From the NCBI RefSeq assembly GCF_021729015.1, contig NZ_JAJQQZ010000003.1:124001-188000 (forward strand): a stretch of 64,000 nucleotides of DNA, read 5' to 3'. The notes beneath the pieces are model-generated. The model did no database searches. It was not told the DNA's origin and was given only the letters and a program-made list of their open reading frames with translations. Origin of the DNA: Halobacterium rubrum (GTDB lineage Archaea > Halobacteriota > Halobacteria > Halobacteriales > Halobacteriaceae). This document shows positions 53,345 through 60,809 of the stretch, piece by piece. The translations under genes and the position numbers were made by a program. Numbering within the stretch: the stretch's first letter is position 1; every line of letters begins with the position of its first letter.

Positions 53345-55116
53345 AGGCCCGGAACGTCCTCCGGGTCGCCCGCTGGGAGACCACCCGGAGTGCGGGCGAC
53401 ATCGACCGCGAGACCGCCGTCGCGTTCGTCGTGGTGTTGCTCGCGCTGGCCGCCATCGTGCCGGCGCTGGTCACGATGGGGCCGACGCCGGGCGAGGGCA
53501 TCTACCGGGTCGGCGTCACGGAGGACAGCCAGTACGCCGACGTCGTCGCCAGCGACCCGCAGCTCGTGGCCGTCGACCCCGGCGCCGACGCCGACGTGGT
53601 CGTCACCGACACCACCATCACGTACGACGACACCGCCAAGGGCCGAGCGGCGCTGTCGACGCTCAGGTCCGCGACCGTCGGCTACAACGACTTCCTGATG
53701 CGCCAGGAGCCCGACCAGAACGCCGCCTTCCCGGTCGTGGTCTCGCTCACCTACCGCCCGCAGTCCATCGACGTTACGGGCACGCAGACCGGCGACGACG
53801 CTACCGACGACGACGACGACCTCGACGGGAGCGAGGGCGGTGCTGGCGCCGGGACTGGCGGCGACGACGGCCAGCAGGCCGGTGGCGACGGCGGCGGTGA
53901 CGGCGTCGCCGGCGGCGACGATATCCCGGCGACCGGCGGCGGCCTGAGCGGCCTGCTCGGGCAGGCGCAGTCCGGCACGCCGTCCTCGATTTCGCCGCCG
54001 TTTCCCCTGCAGTCGCTCGTGTTCGCGTTCGCGTTCCTGTTGCCACTGAACATCGTCATCCAGGCCTACGGCTCCAGCGTGCTCGCCGAACGCATCAACC
54101 GCCGCGGCGAACCGATGCTCGTCGCGCCGATCTCCCGGGGCGACATCGTCGCCGGGAAGACGCTACCGTACCTCCTCGGCGCGCTCGCGCTCATCTCCGC
54201 CATCGCCGCCGCGACTGGCGCCAGCGCGCTGGCCGTGCTCGCTGTCGCGCCGCTCGCGGCGCTGTTCCTCGCGGCGACGTTCTTCGGCGCGATGCTCGCC
54301 CGCTCGTACAAGGAACTCACGTTCGTCACCGTCACCGTCAGCGTCGCGCTCACGGCGTACGCGTTCGTGCCCGCCGTCTTCGCCGAAGTCCACCCCATCG
54401 CCGCCATCTCACCGCTCACGGTTGTCGTCGACTCTATCACGGGCGACGGCGTGACCGCCGGCCAGTTCGTGCTCTCGACGGTTCCGCCGGGGCTGGCGGC
54501 GTTCGTGCTGTTCGGGCTCGGCACGGGCGTCTACCGCGAGGAGGACATGTTCACGCAGCTCCCGATTCCGTCGAAGCTGCTGGACGCGCTGGCCGCGCCG
54601 CTCACGACGCGGTGGCGCGCCGGCCTCTGGACGGCGCTGTTCCTGCCGTTTGTCTTCGTCGCCGAACTGTTCGCCGTCGCCGTGCTGTTCGTCGCCCCGG
54701 TCTCCATCTCGATACCGCTGTTGCTGGGCACGGTGGCCGTCATCGAGGAGGTCGCCAAGAGCATCCACGTGTTCGCCGGCTTCGAGCGCGGCCAGTACGA
54801 CCGGACGTTCCGGAACGCGCTGGTCGTCGGCGCCGCCTCCGGCGTCGGCTTCTTCCTCGCGGAGAAGCTCCTGCTGGTCACCCAGCTCGTCGGCCTGCCG
54901 GAACTGGACGTCGCGCAGGCGGCGTTCTCGCCGGAGCTCCTCGGAGCGTCGCCGGGCCTCCTGCTCGTCGCGCCGCTGGCGCTGCACGTCGTGACGGCGG
55001 CGGTCTCCGCTGTCGGCGCGGCCCGGTCCCGGCTGGCGTACCTCGGCACGCTCGCGCTGGCAATCGTCTTGCACGTCGCGTACAACCTCGCCGTGGTGGT
55101 GGTCTCCCTTGGGTAG
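53341..55116 (+). CDS. ABC-2/NatB-like permease fused to a PrsW-type intramembrane protease
   Basis: This is a 591-residue membrane protein. Residues ~1-410 are an ABC-2 permease: an N-terminal helix (24-46), a long outer region with a Gly/Asp-rich low-complexity stretch (~145-205), then helices from ~225 (LAERINRRGEPMLVAPISRGDIVAGK is the NatB-like loop). Residues ~430-591 are PrsW-like, with metal/catalytic motifs EEVAK (about 469), FFLAE (about 503), a helix His in APLALHVVTAAVSAVG (about 548) and LHVAYN (about 578). PrsW-family proteases cleave membrane-bound regulators. A single polypeptide joining exporter and protease is striking. TAG overlaps the next permease start. Confidence 0.85.
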   Translation: MKARNVLRVARWETTRSAGDIDRETAVAFVVVLLALAAIVPALVTMGPTPGEGIYRVGVTEDSQYADVVASDPQLVAVDPGADADVVVTDTTITYDDTAKGRAALSTLRSATVGYNDFLMRQEPDQNAAFPVVVSLTYRPQSIDVTGTQTGDDATDDDDDLDGSEGGAGAGTGGDDGQQAGGDGGGDGVAGGDDIPATGGGLSGLLGQAQSGTPSSISPPFPLQSLVFAFAFLLPLNIVIQAYGSSVLAERINRRGEPMLVAPISRGDIVAGKTLPYLLGALALISAIAAATGASALAVLAVAPLAALFLAATFFGAMLARSYKELTFVTVTVSVALTAYAFVPAVFAEVHPIAAISPLTVVVDSITGDGVTAGQFVLSTVPPGLAAFVLFGLGTGVYREEDMFTQLPIPSKLLDALAAPLTTRWRAGLWTALFLPFVFVAELFAVAVLFVAPVSISIPLLLGTVAVIEEVAKSIHVFAGFERGQYDRTFRNALVVGAASGVGFFLAEKLLLVTQLVGLPELDVAQAAFSPELLGASPGLLLVAPLALHVVTAAVSAVGAARSRLAYLGTLALAIVLHVAYNLAVVVVSLG

Positions 55117-56155
55117 CCGCCTCGTCCTCGCGCGGCGCACGCTCGGGTCGCTGCGCTCCGAGAAGACCATCGTGCTCGCGCTCGTCATCCAGCTGTTCAT
55201 CGCGGGGTTCTCGTCCTTTCTGGTCGTCGGCCTCGTCTCGCTGTACGACCCCGGCTCCACTGAGAGCGGCGCCCTCGACGTCGAAGTCGGCGTCACCGGG
55301 AACGCTTCCGCGGAGGTCGCTACCGCGATAGCCGGCGACGACGGCCGCAGCGCCGTCCCCTACGGGTCGCAGTCCGCCGCCAGCGCCGCCTTCCAGCGAG
55401 GCGAGGTACAGGCGCTCGTCCACGCCACCCAGCAACCGAGTGGACGCATACTGGTGGAAGCGACAGCGCCGGAGGGGTCGTTCCGCACGACGCTCGTCGT
55501 CACGGAGCTCAAGGACGCGCTCTCCACGCTGGAGCGCGAGCAGCGCGCCACCTTCTCCCACCGGCTGGAACGCCAGCCGATCGCGCTGCCGCCCGAGGAG
55601 CAGTCCAATCCGTACTTCTCGTTCACCTACACGGTCTTGCTCCCGCTGCTGGCGTTCCTGCCGGCGTTCATCTCCGGGAGCGTGATGGCCGACTCGCTCG
55701 CCGAGGAGGCCGAACGCGGCACGCTCGAGCTGCTGCGGGTCGCGCCGCTGTCGCTGCGGGACGTCGTCGACGGGAAGGCCATCGCGCTCGTCGGGCTGGC
55801 GCCGGCGCAGGTCGCGCTCTGGCTCGCGTTGCTCTCGTACAACGGCACCGCCATCGCGAACCCGGTGGCGGTGCTCGCGCTCGTCGCCGGCGTCGCCGCC
55901 GTGCTGGTCGCCGGTGGCGCCGCGCTGGCGCTCCGCATCGGCGCGCGCCGGGAGGCGCAGTTGCTGTACTCGTTCGTCGCGCTGGGCGCGTTCGGCGCCG
56001 CCAGCCTCCTCCCGCAGAGCCCCCAGAACCTCGTCGCGCGGCTCGCCGTCGACAGCCCCACGACGTTCACGTGGCTCACGCTCGCGGCGACGCTCGCGCT
56101 CGCCGCAGCGGCGTACGCCGGCCTGCGGTGGCTGGCGGGCGGCGGCGAGACCTGA
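55109..56155 (+). CDS. NatB-like ABC-2 permease, second subunit
   Basis: This 348-residue permease has an N-terminal helix (22-44), an extracytoplasmic domain (~50-165) and five C-terminal helices, with SVMADSLAEEAERGTLELLRVAPLSLRD as the conserved cytoplasmic loop. A TTG start at 55109 overlapping the previous stop by eight bases is the best choice because LVLARRTLGSLRSEKT follows and no ATG/GTG fits. It completes the heterodimeric permease of the cassette. Confidence 0.85.
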   Translation: MGSRLVLARRTLGSLRSEKTIVLALVIQLFIAGFSSFLVVGLVSLYDPGSTESGALDVEVGVTGNASAEVATAIAGDDGRSAVPYGSQSAASAAFQRGEVQALVHATQQPSGRILVEATAPEGSFRTTLVVTELKDALSTLEREQRATFSHRLERQPIALPPEEQSNPYFSFTYTVLLPLLAFLPAFISGSVMADSLAEEAERGTLELLRVAPLSLRDVVDGKAIALVGLAPAQVALWLALLSYNGTAIANPVAVLALVAGVAAVLVAGGAALALRIGARREAQLLYSFVALGAFGAASLLPQSPQNLVARLAVDSPTTFTWLTLAATLALAAAAYAGLRWLAGGGET

Positions 56156-56192
56156 CTGGCCGGTCGTTCGCGCAGGCTGCTTCCGGCCGGAG

Positions 56193-56678
56193 TCAGGACC
56201 GGACGTACTTGACGGCGGTCAGGAGGACGCCCACCAGCCCGACTGCGACGAGCTTCACCGGCGTGTCCGTCCGCTGGTTCTTCAGGAAGGCGTTCCCGGG
56301 GGTCGAGGGGTCGACGTACGCCGTCACCGTGCCGCCGGCCTCGTACTCGGCGACGACCTCGCGGGCCGCCGACTCGGTGTCGTAGTCCGGCGTCACCGAC
56401 CCCGGGAACACCGAGTTCCCGGTGTAGTCCTCGCCGTCGTAGCTGTACTCGAAGGTCGCCGTCGGTACGTGGTCGACGCGTCCACGGCGCCCGGACTCCT
56501 GCTCGACGCCCGTCTCGACGACCGTCGCGTCGACCTCGACGGAGTCCCGCACTGCCTCGGACTGCTGGAGGTAGTCGTAGCCGCCGTAGCCGGCGACTGC
56601 GACGCTCACGACGAGGAACACGAGGACGCCGCGGGAGGACTCGCTGTCGCCGTTACCGATGTTGATTCTCGGGGACAC
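56193..56678 (-). CDS. DUF3592-type membrane protein
   Basis: This 161-residue protein has a membrane helix near each end (about 17-36 and 138-157) and a beta-rich outer domain containing EVDATVVETGVEQE, PTATFEYSYDGEDYTGNSVFPG and VTAYVDPSTPGNAFL, the pattern of DUF3592. Function unknown; such domains often accompany cell-surface or stress genes. GTG start at 56678. Confidence 0.8.
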   Translation of the reverse strand: MSPRINIGNGDSESSRGVLVFLVVSVAVAGYGGYDYLQQSEAVRDSVEVDATVVETGVEQESGRRGRVDHVPTATFEYSYDGEDYTGNSVFPGSVTPDYDTESAAREVVAEYEAGGTVTAYVDPSTPGNAFLKNQRTDTPVKLVAVGLVGVLLTAVKYVRS

Positions 56679-56827
56679 GTCACCGACTGCCGGCGCCGGG
56701 CCCGTAAACCGTGGCGGGCATTCTCCGAGCCTGCGTCACCGGGACCACCGCTCGCTCCCGGAGCGGGCCACCCCATCGAACCGCCGGCTGGCAAACCACT
56801 ATGCCGACGGGAGACGACGACCCGGGC

Positions 56828-57805
56828 ATGGAGTACACGACACTCGGCGACACCGGCATGGAGGTCTCGAAGATCTGTCTGGGCTGCATGAGCTTCGGGT
56901 CCTCGGACTGGCGACCGTGGGTGCTCGACGAGGAGGAGGCCCGTCCCGTCATCGAGCGCGCCATCGACCTCGGCGTGAACTTCTTCGACACGGCGAACAT
57001 GTACTCGAACGGCGAGAGCGAGCGCGTGCTCGGGAACGTCCTCGCGGACTACGACCGCGACCAGCAGGTCGTCGCGTCGAAGGTCTACTTCCAGATGGAC
57101 GAGGACGACCCGAACTCCGGCGGGCTCTCCCGGAAGACCATCGAGCAGGAGCTTCAGGCCTCCCTGGACCGCCTCGGGATGGACACCATCGACCTCTACC
57201 AGACCCACCGCTGGGACTACCAGACGCCCATCGACGAGACGCTGTCGGCGCTCACCGACGCCGTCCGCCGCGGCGACGTCCGGTACGTCGGCACGTCCTC
57301 CCAGTGGGCCCACCAGTTCGCCGACGCCCTCCACACCGCCGACCGCGAGGGCTACGAGCGCTTCGTGAGCATGCAGAACCACTACAACCTCGTCTACCGC
57401 GAGGAGGAACGCGAGATGCTGCCGCTCTGTCAGCAGGAGGGCGTCGGCGTGATTCCGTGGTCGCCGCTCGCCCGCGGCTACCTCACCCGTCCCCACGAGG
57501 AGATGGACGCGACGGCGCGCGGCGAGAGCGAGGATCGGATGCGCCAGCACCCCTACGTCGAGGGTGGCGGCCGGGCGATCAACGAGCGCGTCCAGGAACT
57601 CGCCGCCGAGCACGGCGTGACGATGGCCCAGATCTCGCTGGCGTGGCTGTTCCACAAAGACTGGGTGGACGCACCCATCGTCGGCACGACGAGCGTCGAA
57701 CACCTCGAACAGGCCGTCGAAGCCCTCGACATCAGCCTCTCGAGTTCGGACCTAGCGTACCTCGAGGAGCCGTACGAGCCGGTGGCGGTCTCCGGCCACG
57801 AGTAG
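56828..57805 (+). CDS. Aldo/keto reductase
   Basis: This 325-residue TIM-barrel NADP-dependent oxidoreductase has MEYTTLGDTGMEVSKICLGC at the N-terminus, FFDTANMYSNGESERVLG (catalytic Asp and Tyr), the catalytic Lys in VVASKVYF and His in LYQTHRWDYQ, and a cofactor-binding VDAPIVGTTSVEHLEQ. Start ATG 56828 is chosen; ATG 56801 would add nine residues. The substrate is not determined. Confidence 0.93.
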   Translation: MEYTTLGDTGMEVSKICLGCMSFGSSDWRPWVLDEEEARPVIERAIDLGVNFFDTANMYSNGESERVLGNVLADYDRDQQVVASKVYFQMDEDDPNSGGLSRKTIEQELQASLDRLGMDTIDLYQTHRWDYQTPIDETLSALTDAVRRGDVRYVGTSSQWAHQFADALHTADREGYERFVSMQNHYNLVYREEEREMLPLCQQEGVGVIPWSPLARGYLTRPHEEMDATARGESEDRMRQHPYVEGGGRAINERVQELAAEHGVTMAQISLAWLFHKDWVDAPIVGTTSVEHLEQAVEALDISLSSSDLAYLEEPYEPVAVSGHE

Positions 57806-57847
57806 TCCGGCACAACTGTTACCACCAGCCGAAACGAACCTCGACGT

Positions 57848-57964
57848 GTGACCGCCCAGCTGGAGTGGCTGTTGATTCTGGTCGCGGCCGTCGGCGTGAC
57901 GGCGTACGGCCTGTACACCGTCTACAATCTCTCGAACGCGCTCGGCGACGTACTCCGCTCCTGA
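57848..57964 (+). CDS. 38-residue single-helix membrane microprotein
   Basis: A GTG-to-TGA frame of 38 codons encodes MTAQLEW, a hydrophobic helix (LLILVAAVGVTAYGLYTVY) and a polar tail (NLSNALGDVLRS). The composition is like that of real small membrane proteins and not of out-of-frame shadow, since the GC-rich strand otherwise gives Arg/Pro-rich peptides. No clear TATA or Shine-Dalgarno element supports the start. Confidence 0.4.
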   Translation: MTAQLEWLLILVAAVGVTAYGLYTVYNLSNALGDVLRS

Positions 57965-58035
57965 ACACGGCCCGCTGCGCCGTCGTCGCCGTGGGAACCA
58001 CAAGACCGAACCCGGTCGCGTCGCCACTCCGAGCT

Positions 58036-58458
58036 ATGCAGCCGGGCACCTACACGCTGCTCGTCTCGCTGTCAGAGCCGGCGACCGTCGAGTTCGGTGC
58101 GGCGGGCATCTACGACCTCGACGCCGGCTGGTACGCGTACACCGGGTCGGCGTTCGGCGCGGGCGGCCTGAAGCGGGTCGAGCGCCACCGCGAGGTCGCC
58201 GCCGGCGAGCGCGAGGCCCGCCACTGGCACGTCGACTACCTCCTCGGCCACCCGACGGCGACCGTCGACGCCGTCTACGTCACCGAGGAGGCGGACGTCG
58301 AGTGCGAGACGGCCCGTCGGCTCGCCGACGACGCCGAGCCGGTCGCCGGACTCGGCGCGTCGGACTGCGACTGCAAGACGCACCTCGCGTACGCCAGCGA
58401 ACGCGACGCTATCGAGACTGTCGCGTCTGCGTGCCACGACCGCCGCTGGCGCGAGTGA
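58036..58458 (+). CDS. GIY-YIG-like DUF123 protein
   Basis: This 140-residue domain belongs to the DUF123 group of the GIY-YIG nuclease superfamily, found alone or fused to endonuclease III. Its GWYAYTGSAFG corresponds to the G-x-Y-Y-x-G core, and ERHREVAAGEREARHWHVDYLLGH carries conserved His/Arg. It ends with DCDCKTHLAYA. Catalytic activity is unproven for the group. It is convergent with, and abuts, the VOC protein gene. Confidence 0.88.
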   Translation: MQPGTYTLLVSLSEPATVEFGAAGIYDLDAGWYAYTGSAFGAGGLKRVERHREVAAGEREARHWHVDYLLGHPTATVDAVYVTEEADVECETARRLADDAEPVAGLGASDCDCKTHLAYASERDAIETVASACHDRRWRE

Positions 58459-58821
58459 CTACTCCGGGAGGTCGTGGAGGAACGTCTGGACTTCCAGCGT
58501 TCGGCCTTCGGGGTCCTCGCCGAAGAACTGGTAGATGTCGTAGGCGTCGTTCTCTCGGGGCTCGTCGACGGCGACGTCCGCGAGTTCGTCGTACCGCTCG
58601 TCGACCGCCTCGCGGGTGTCGTAGTACAGCGTGACGATGCCGTCGGTGTCGAAGTCGGCCTCGCTGTCGGCCGCACAGAAGCCGAGTTTGAGGTCGTCGC
58701 CGTGCCGGAGGATGGTGCAGCCGGCGTCCTGTTCGAGCCACACCTCGAAGCCCAGTCGGTCGCGGTAGAACTCGACGACGCGCTCGCGGTCTGCCGTCCG
58801 GAAGAAGACGATACCGCTCAC
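58459..58821 (-). CDS. VOC (glyoxalase/dioxygenase fold) family protein
   Basis: This 120-residue protein is a single VOC domain with beta-alpha-beta-beta-beta repeats. VEFYRDRLGFEVWLEQDAGCTILRHGDDLKLGF and YQFFGEDPEGRTLEVQTFLH are the two halves; the Glu in LEVQ is a metal-ligand position. The GTG start at 58821 is seven bases after the stop of the RecA-like ATPase gene, so the two form an operon. Substrate unknown. Confidence 0.85.
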   Translation of the reverse strand: MSGIVFFRTADRERVVEFYRDRLGFEVWLEQDAGCTILRHGDDLKLGFCAADSEADFDTDGIVTLYYDTREAVDERYDELADVAVDEPRENDAYDIYQFFGEDPEGRTLEVQTFLHDLPE

Positions 58822-58828
58822 GGCGTGC

Positions 58829-59488
58829 TCACTCCTCGAGGGGGACCCAGCCGGTCGGCGTGTCGGTGACGCCACGGACGCGGGCCTCCTGCCCGCCGTC
58901 CTCCGGCACCCGGACCTCGAGGACGCCGTCGAACAGCTGGCTGATGGTGTTGATTGTCTGGTCGTCGTGGCTCTCCGGGTCGACGGCGAACACGCCCAGC
59001 CAGCCCTGGCTCTGGATCTGGCTGGTGAAGACGTGCAGGAACCGGAACAGCCGCTGGATGTCGACGTACATCAACAGCGGGGACAGCGAGTCGAAGCCGA
59101 CTCGCAGGCGGTCGACGCCCGCCTCCCCAGCGGCCTCGGCGACGCCGGAGAACTCGATGCCGATGCCGGTGAGGTCGCCCGGCGAGGAGACGTGGTGGAC
59201 GCCCTGTGCCGCCGTCGCGCTCCCGGACTGCGTGCTCACGCAGTCGACGACGTGCAGGAACGAACTCGGGCCGCCGAGAACGCCCTCGTACTCGTCGACG
59301 ATCTCCTCGGCGGGGTCCCTGGACGTGACCAGCACCGACCCCTCGCCGTCCGACTCGCCGTGAGCGACGAGCTCGAGGAGGGTGTTGCGCTTGCCCGACA
59401 TGGCCGGCCCGCTCAGGAGGAGATTCGTGCCGTCGTCGAACTCCCGACAGAGCGCGTCCGGCAGTACGCCTGTGGCGTCGTACGGCAT
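58829..59488 (-). CDS. RecA/RAD55-like ATPase domain protein with atypical Walker A
   Basis: This 219-residue RecA-superfamily protein of the KaiC/RAD55 type is often seen in haloarchaea as a signalling-related protein. The P-loop reads LLLSGPAMSGKRN (about residues 23-35), with Arg where Ser/Thr is standard. Walker B is RLRVGFDSLSPLL. The C-terminus is VRVPEDGGQEARVRGVTDTPTGWVPL. The unusual P-loop leaves ATP hydrolysis in question. Operon with the VOC gene. Confidence 0.82.
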   Translation of the reverse strand: MPYDATGVLPDALCREFDDGTNLLLSGPAMSGKRNTLLELVAHGESDGEGSVLVTSRDPAEEIVDEYEGVLGGPSSFLHVVDCVSTQSGSATAAQGVHHVSSPGDLTGIGIEFSGVAEAAGEAGVDRLRVGFDSLSPLLMYVDIQRLFRFLHVFTSQIQSQGWLGVFAVDPESHDDQTINTISQLFDGVLEVRVPEDGGQEARVRGVTDTPTGWVPLEE

Positions 59489-59609
59489 CTTTGTACCCCG
59501 CCGAACAGTGATTCGGCGCTGTCACCCTCTCCGAACCGGAGGCACATAAGTGTGGGCGAGACGGCGACGGAACCGAAGCGTTATCGGCCGACCTGCCGTC
59601 GGAGCGGCC

Positions 59610-60236
59610 GTGACGGGACAGACACCGGATGAGCCCAGTAGAGCGGGACTGGCGCCGACGGGAGCGAGGGTCGCTCGCCTGTCGGGCGTCGCCGCTGTCA
59701 CAGTGGCGTTCGTGGGTATCCTGACGGCCGTAGCGTCGGCACCGTGGTTCTCGTGGGCGTCGAACGCGCTCTCGGACCTCGGAGTGGCTGGCGGGCTCAC
59801 TGCCGCGCTGTTCAACTACTCGCTGACGGCGGCGGGCGTGGTCGCGTTGCCGTTCACGTGGTGGCTCGCGGCGACGGCGCGGTCGCGGTTCGACTACGCT
59901 GCCGCCGTCGGGTTCGCGGTGACGGCGGTCTGCATGGCGGGCGTCGGGCTGTTCCCCAGCGACACGGCGCTGCACGCGCCGGCCGCCATCGGCACCTACC
60001 TCGGGCTGACGTACACGCTCGCGCTCGACGCCAGCGCCGCAGTCGTGGTCGGCGAGGCCCGCCGTGCGCTCGCCGGGCTCTGGGGCGCCCTCGGGCACGT
60101 CACGGCGTGGCTGGTCTGGGCGGCCGCCGGTCCGGCCGTCGGCGTCGACGGGCTCGCACTCCCGGAAGTCGCGGGCGCCCTCCTGCTGTCGGCGTGGGTG
60201 GTCGGAACCGCGCGAACGCGACCCGTAGACGGCTGA
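59610..60236 (+). CDS. DUF998 family membrane protein
   Basis: This 208-residue, six-helix membrane protein has WASNALSDLGVAGGLTAALFNYSL after helix 1, the hallmark of DUF998, and GVGLFPSDTALHAPAAIGTYLG. Start GTG at 59610 with a TTATC TATA-like element (about 59581-59586) 27 bases upstream. Function unknown. Confidence 0.82.
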   Translation: MTGQTPDEPSRAGLAPTGARVARLSGVAAVTVAFVGILTAVASAPWFSWASNALSDLGVAGGLTAALFNYSLTAAGVVALPFTWWLAATARSRFDYAAAVGFAVTAVCMAGVGLFPSDTALHAPAAIGTYLGLTYTLALDASAAVVVGEARRALAGLWGALGHVTAWLVWAAAGPAVGVDGLALPEVAGALLLSAWVVGTARTRPVDG

Positions 60237-60281
60237 CTGCGACCCCGAACGTTCACGGGGCGAGCGCGACAACACAGCGGC

Positions 60282-60701
60282 GTGACCGTCGCCGACACAC
60301 TCGTCGTGGGCGCGCTCGGAGTCTGGTTGGGCAGCATCGTGTTCTTCTCGTTCGTCGCGGCGCCGGCGCTGTTCGACCAACTCGGCAAGGAACGGGCCGG
60401 GGACGCCGTGAACGTCGTGTTCCCGCGGTACTACGGCTTCGGGCTGGCGACGGCCGCCGTCGCGCTCGCGGTCTGGCTCGCTGGGCCGCTGGTCTTCGAC
60501 GGGGCCGCCGAGCCACCGCTGGCCGCGGCCGCCGGCGTCGTCGCCGGGACGGCCGCGAACCTCTACGCCCGGTACGTTCTCGTTCCGAAGATGGAGGCCG
60601 CCGGCTCCGACGCCTTCGCACAGTACCACCGGCAGTCCGTGCTCCTGAACCTCGTGACGCTGGTCGGCGTCGCCGCCGCGCTGGTCGCCGTCACGCTCTG
60701 A
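60282..60701 (+). CDS. DUF4149-type (TMEM205-like) membrane protein
   Basis: This 139-residue, four-helix protein has GVWLGSIVFFSFVAAPALFDQLGKERAGDAVNVVFPRYYGFG near the N-terminus, the DUF4149 pattern; TMEM205 proteins of the same group are linked to metal (platinum) resistance in human cells. It lies 109 bases upstream of copA on the same strand. Participation in copper handling is speculative. GTG start at 60282. Confidence 0.78.
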   Translation: MTVADTLVVGALGVWLGSIVFFSFVAAPALFDQLGKERAGDAVNVVFPRYYGFGLATAAVALAVWLAGPLVFDGAAEPPLAAAAGVVAGTAANLYARYVLVPKMEAAGSDAFAQYHRQSVLLNLVTLVGVAAALVAVTL

Positions 60702-60725
60702 CCCCGGTCTCTACTCCCGCCAGCA

Positions 60726-60740
60726 CTTTGGGAACCAAAG
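60726..60740 (+). promoter_or_regulatory. Perfect inverted repeat upstream of copA
   Basis: CTTTGG (60726-60731), GAA, CCAAAG (60735-60740) form a compact palindrome 70 bases before the copA ATG. The 108-base gap also has a TTCGAA palindrome (60764-60769). The likely core promoter is near 60780-60790 (CGCTTCAAAG). The repeat may bind a copper-responsive regulator. Confidence 0.4.
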
Positions 60741-60809
60741 CTCGGGAGGCCGTGGGCAGAACGTTCGAAGGGAGAAACCGCTTCAAAGAGGGTCACGTAG
60801 GACACAGTA

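Noticed and set aside
53800-53940. Gly/Asp-rich repetitive stretch in the permease gene taken as a possible DNA repeat array
   Set aside because: The frame is maintained and the composition is that of a disordered, acidic extracellular linker; there is no exact unit repeat.
55100-55120. Possible frameshift between the PrsW-fused permease and the next permease
   Set aside because: The second gene is full length with its own N-terminal permease sequence from a TTG start. A short stop-start overlap explains the junction.
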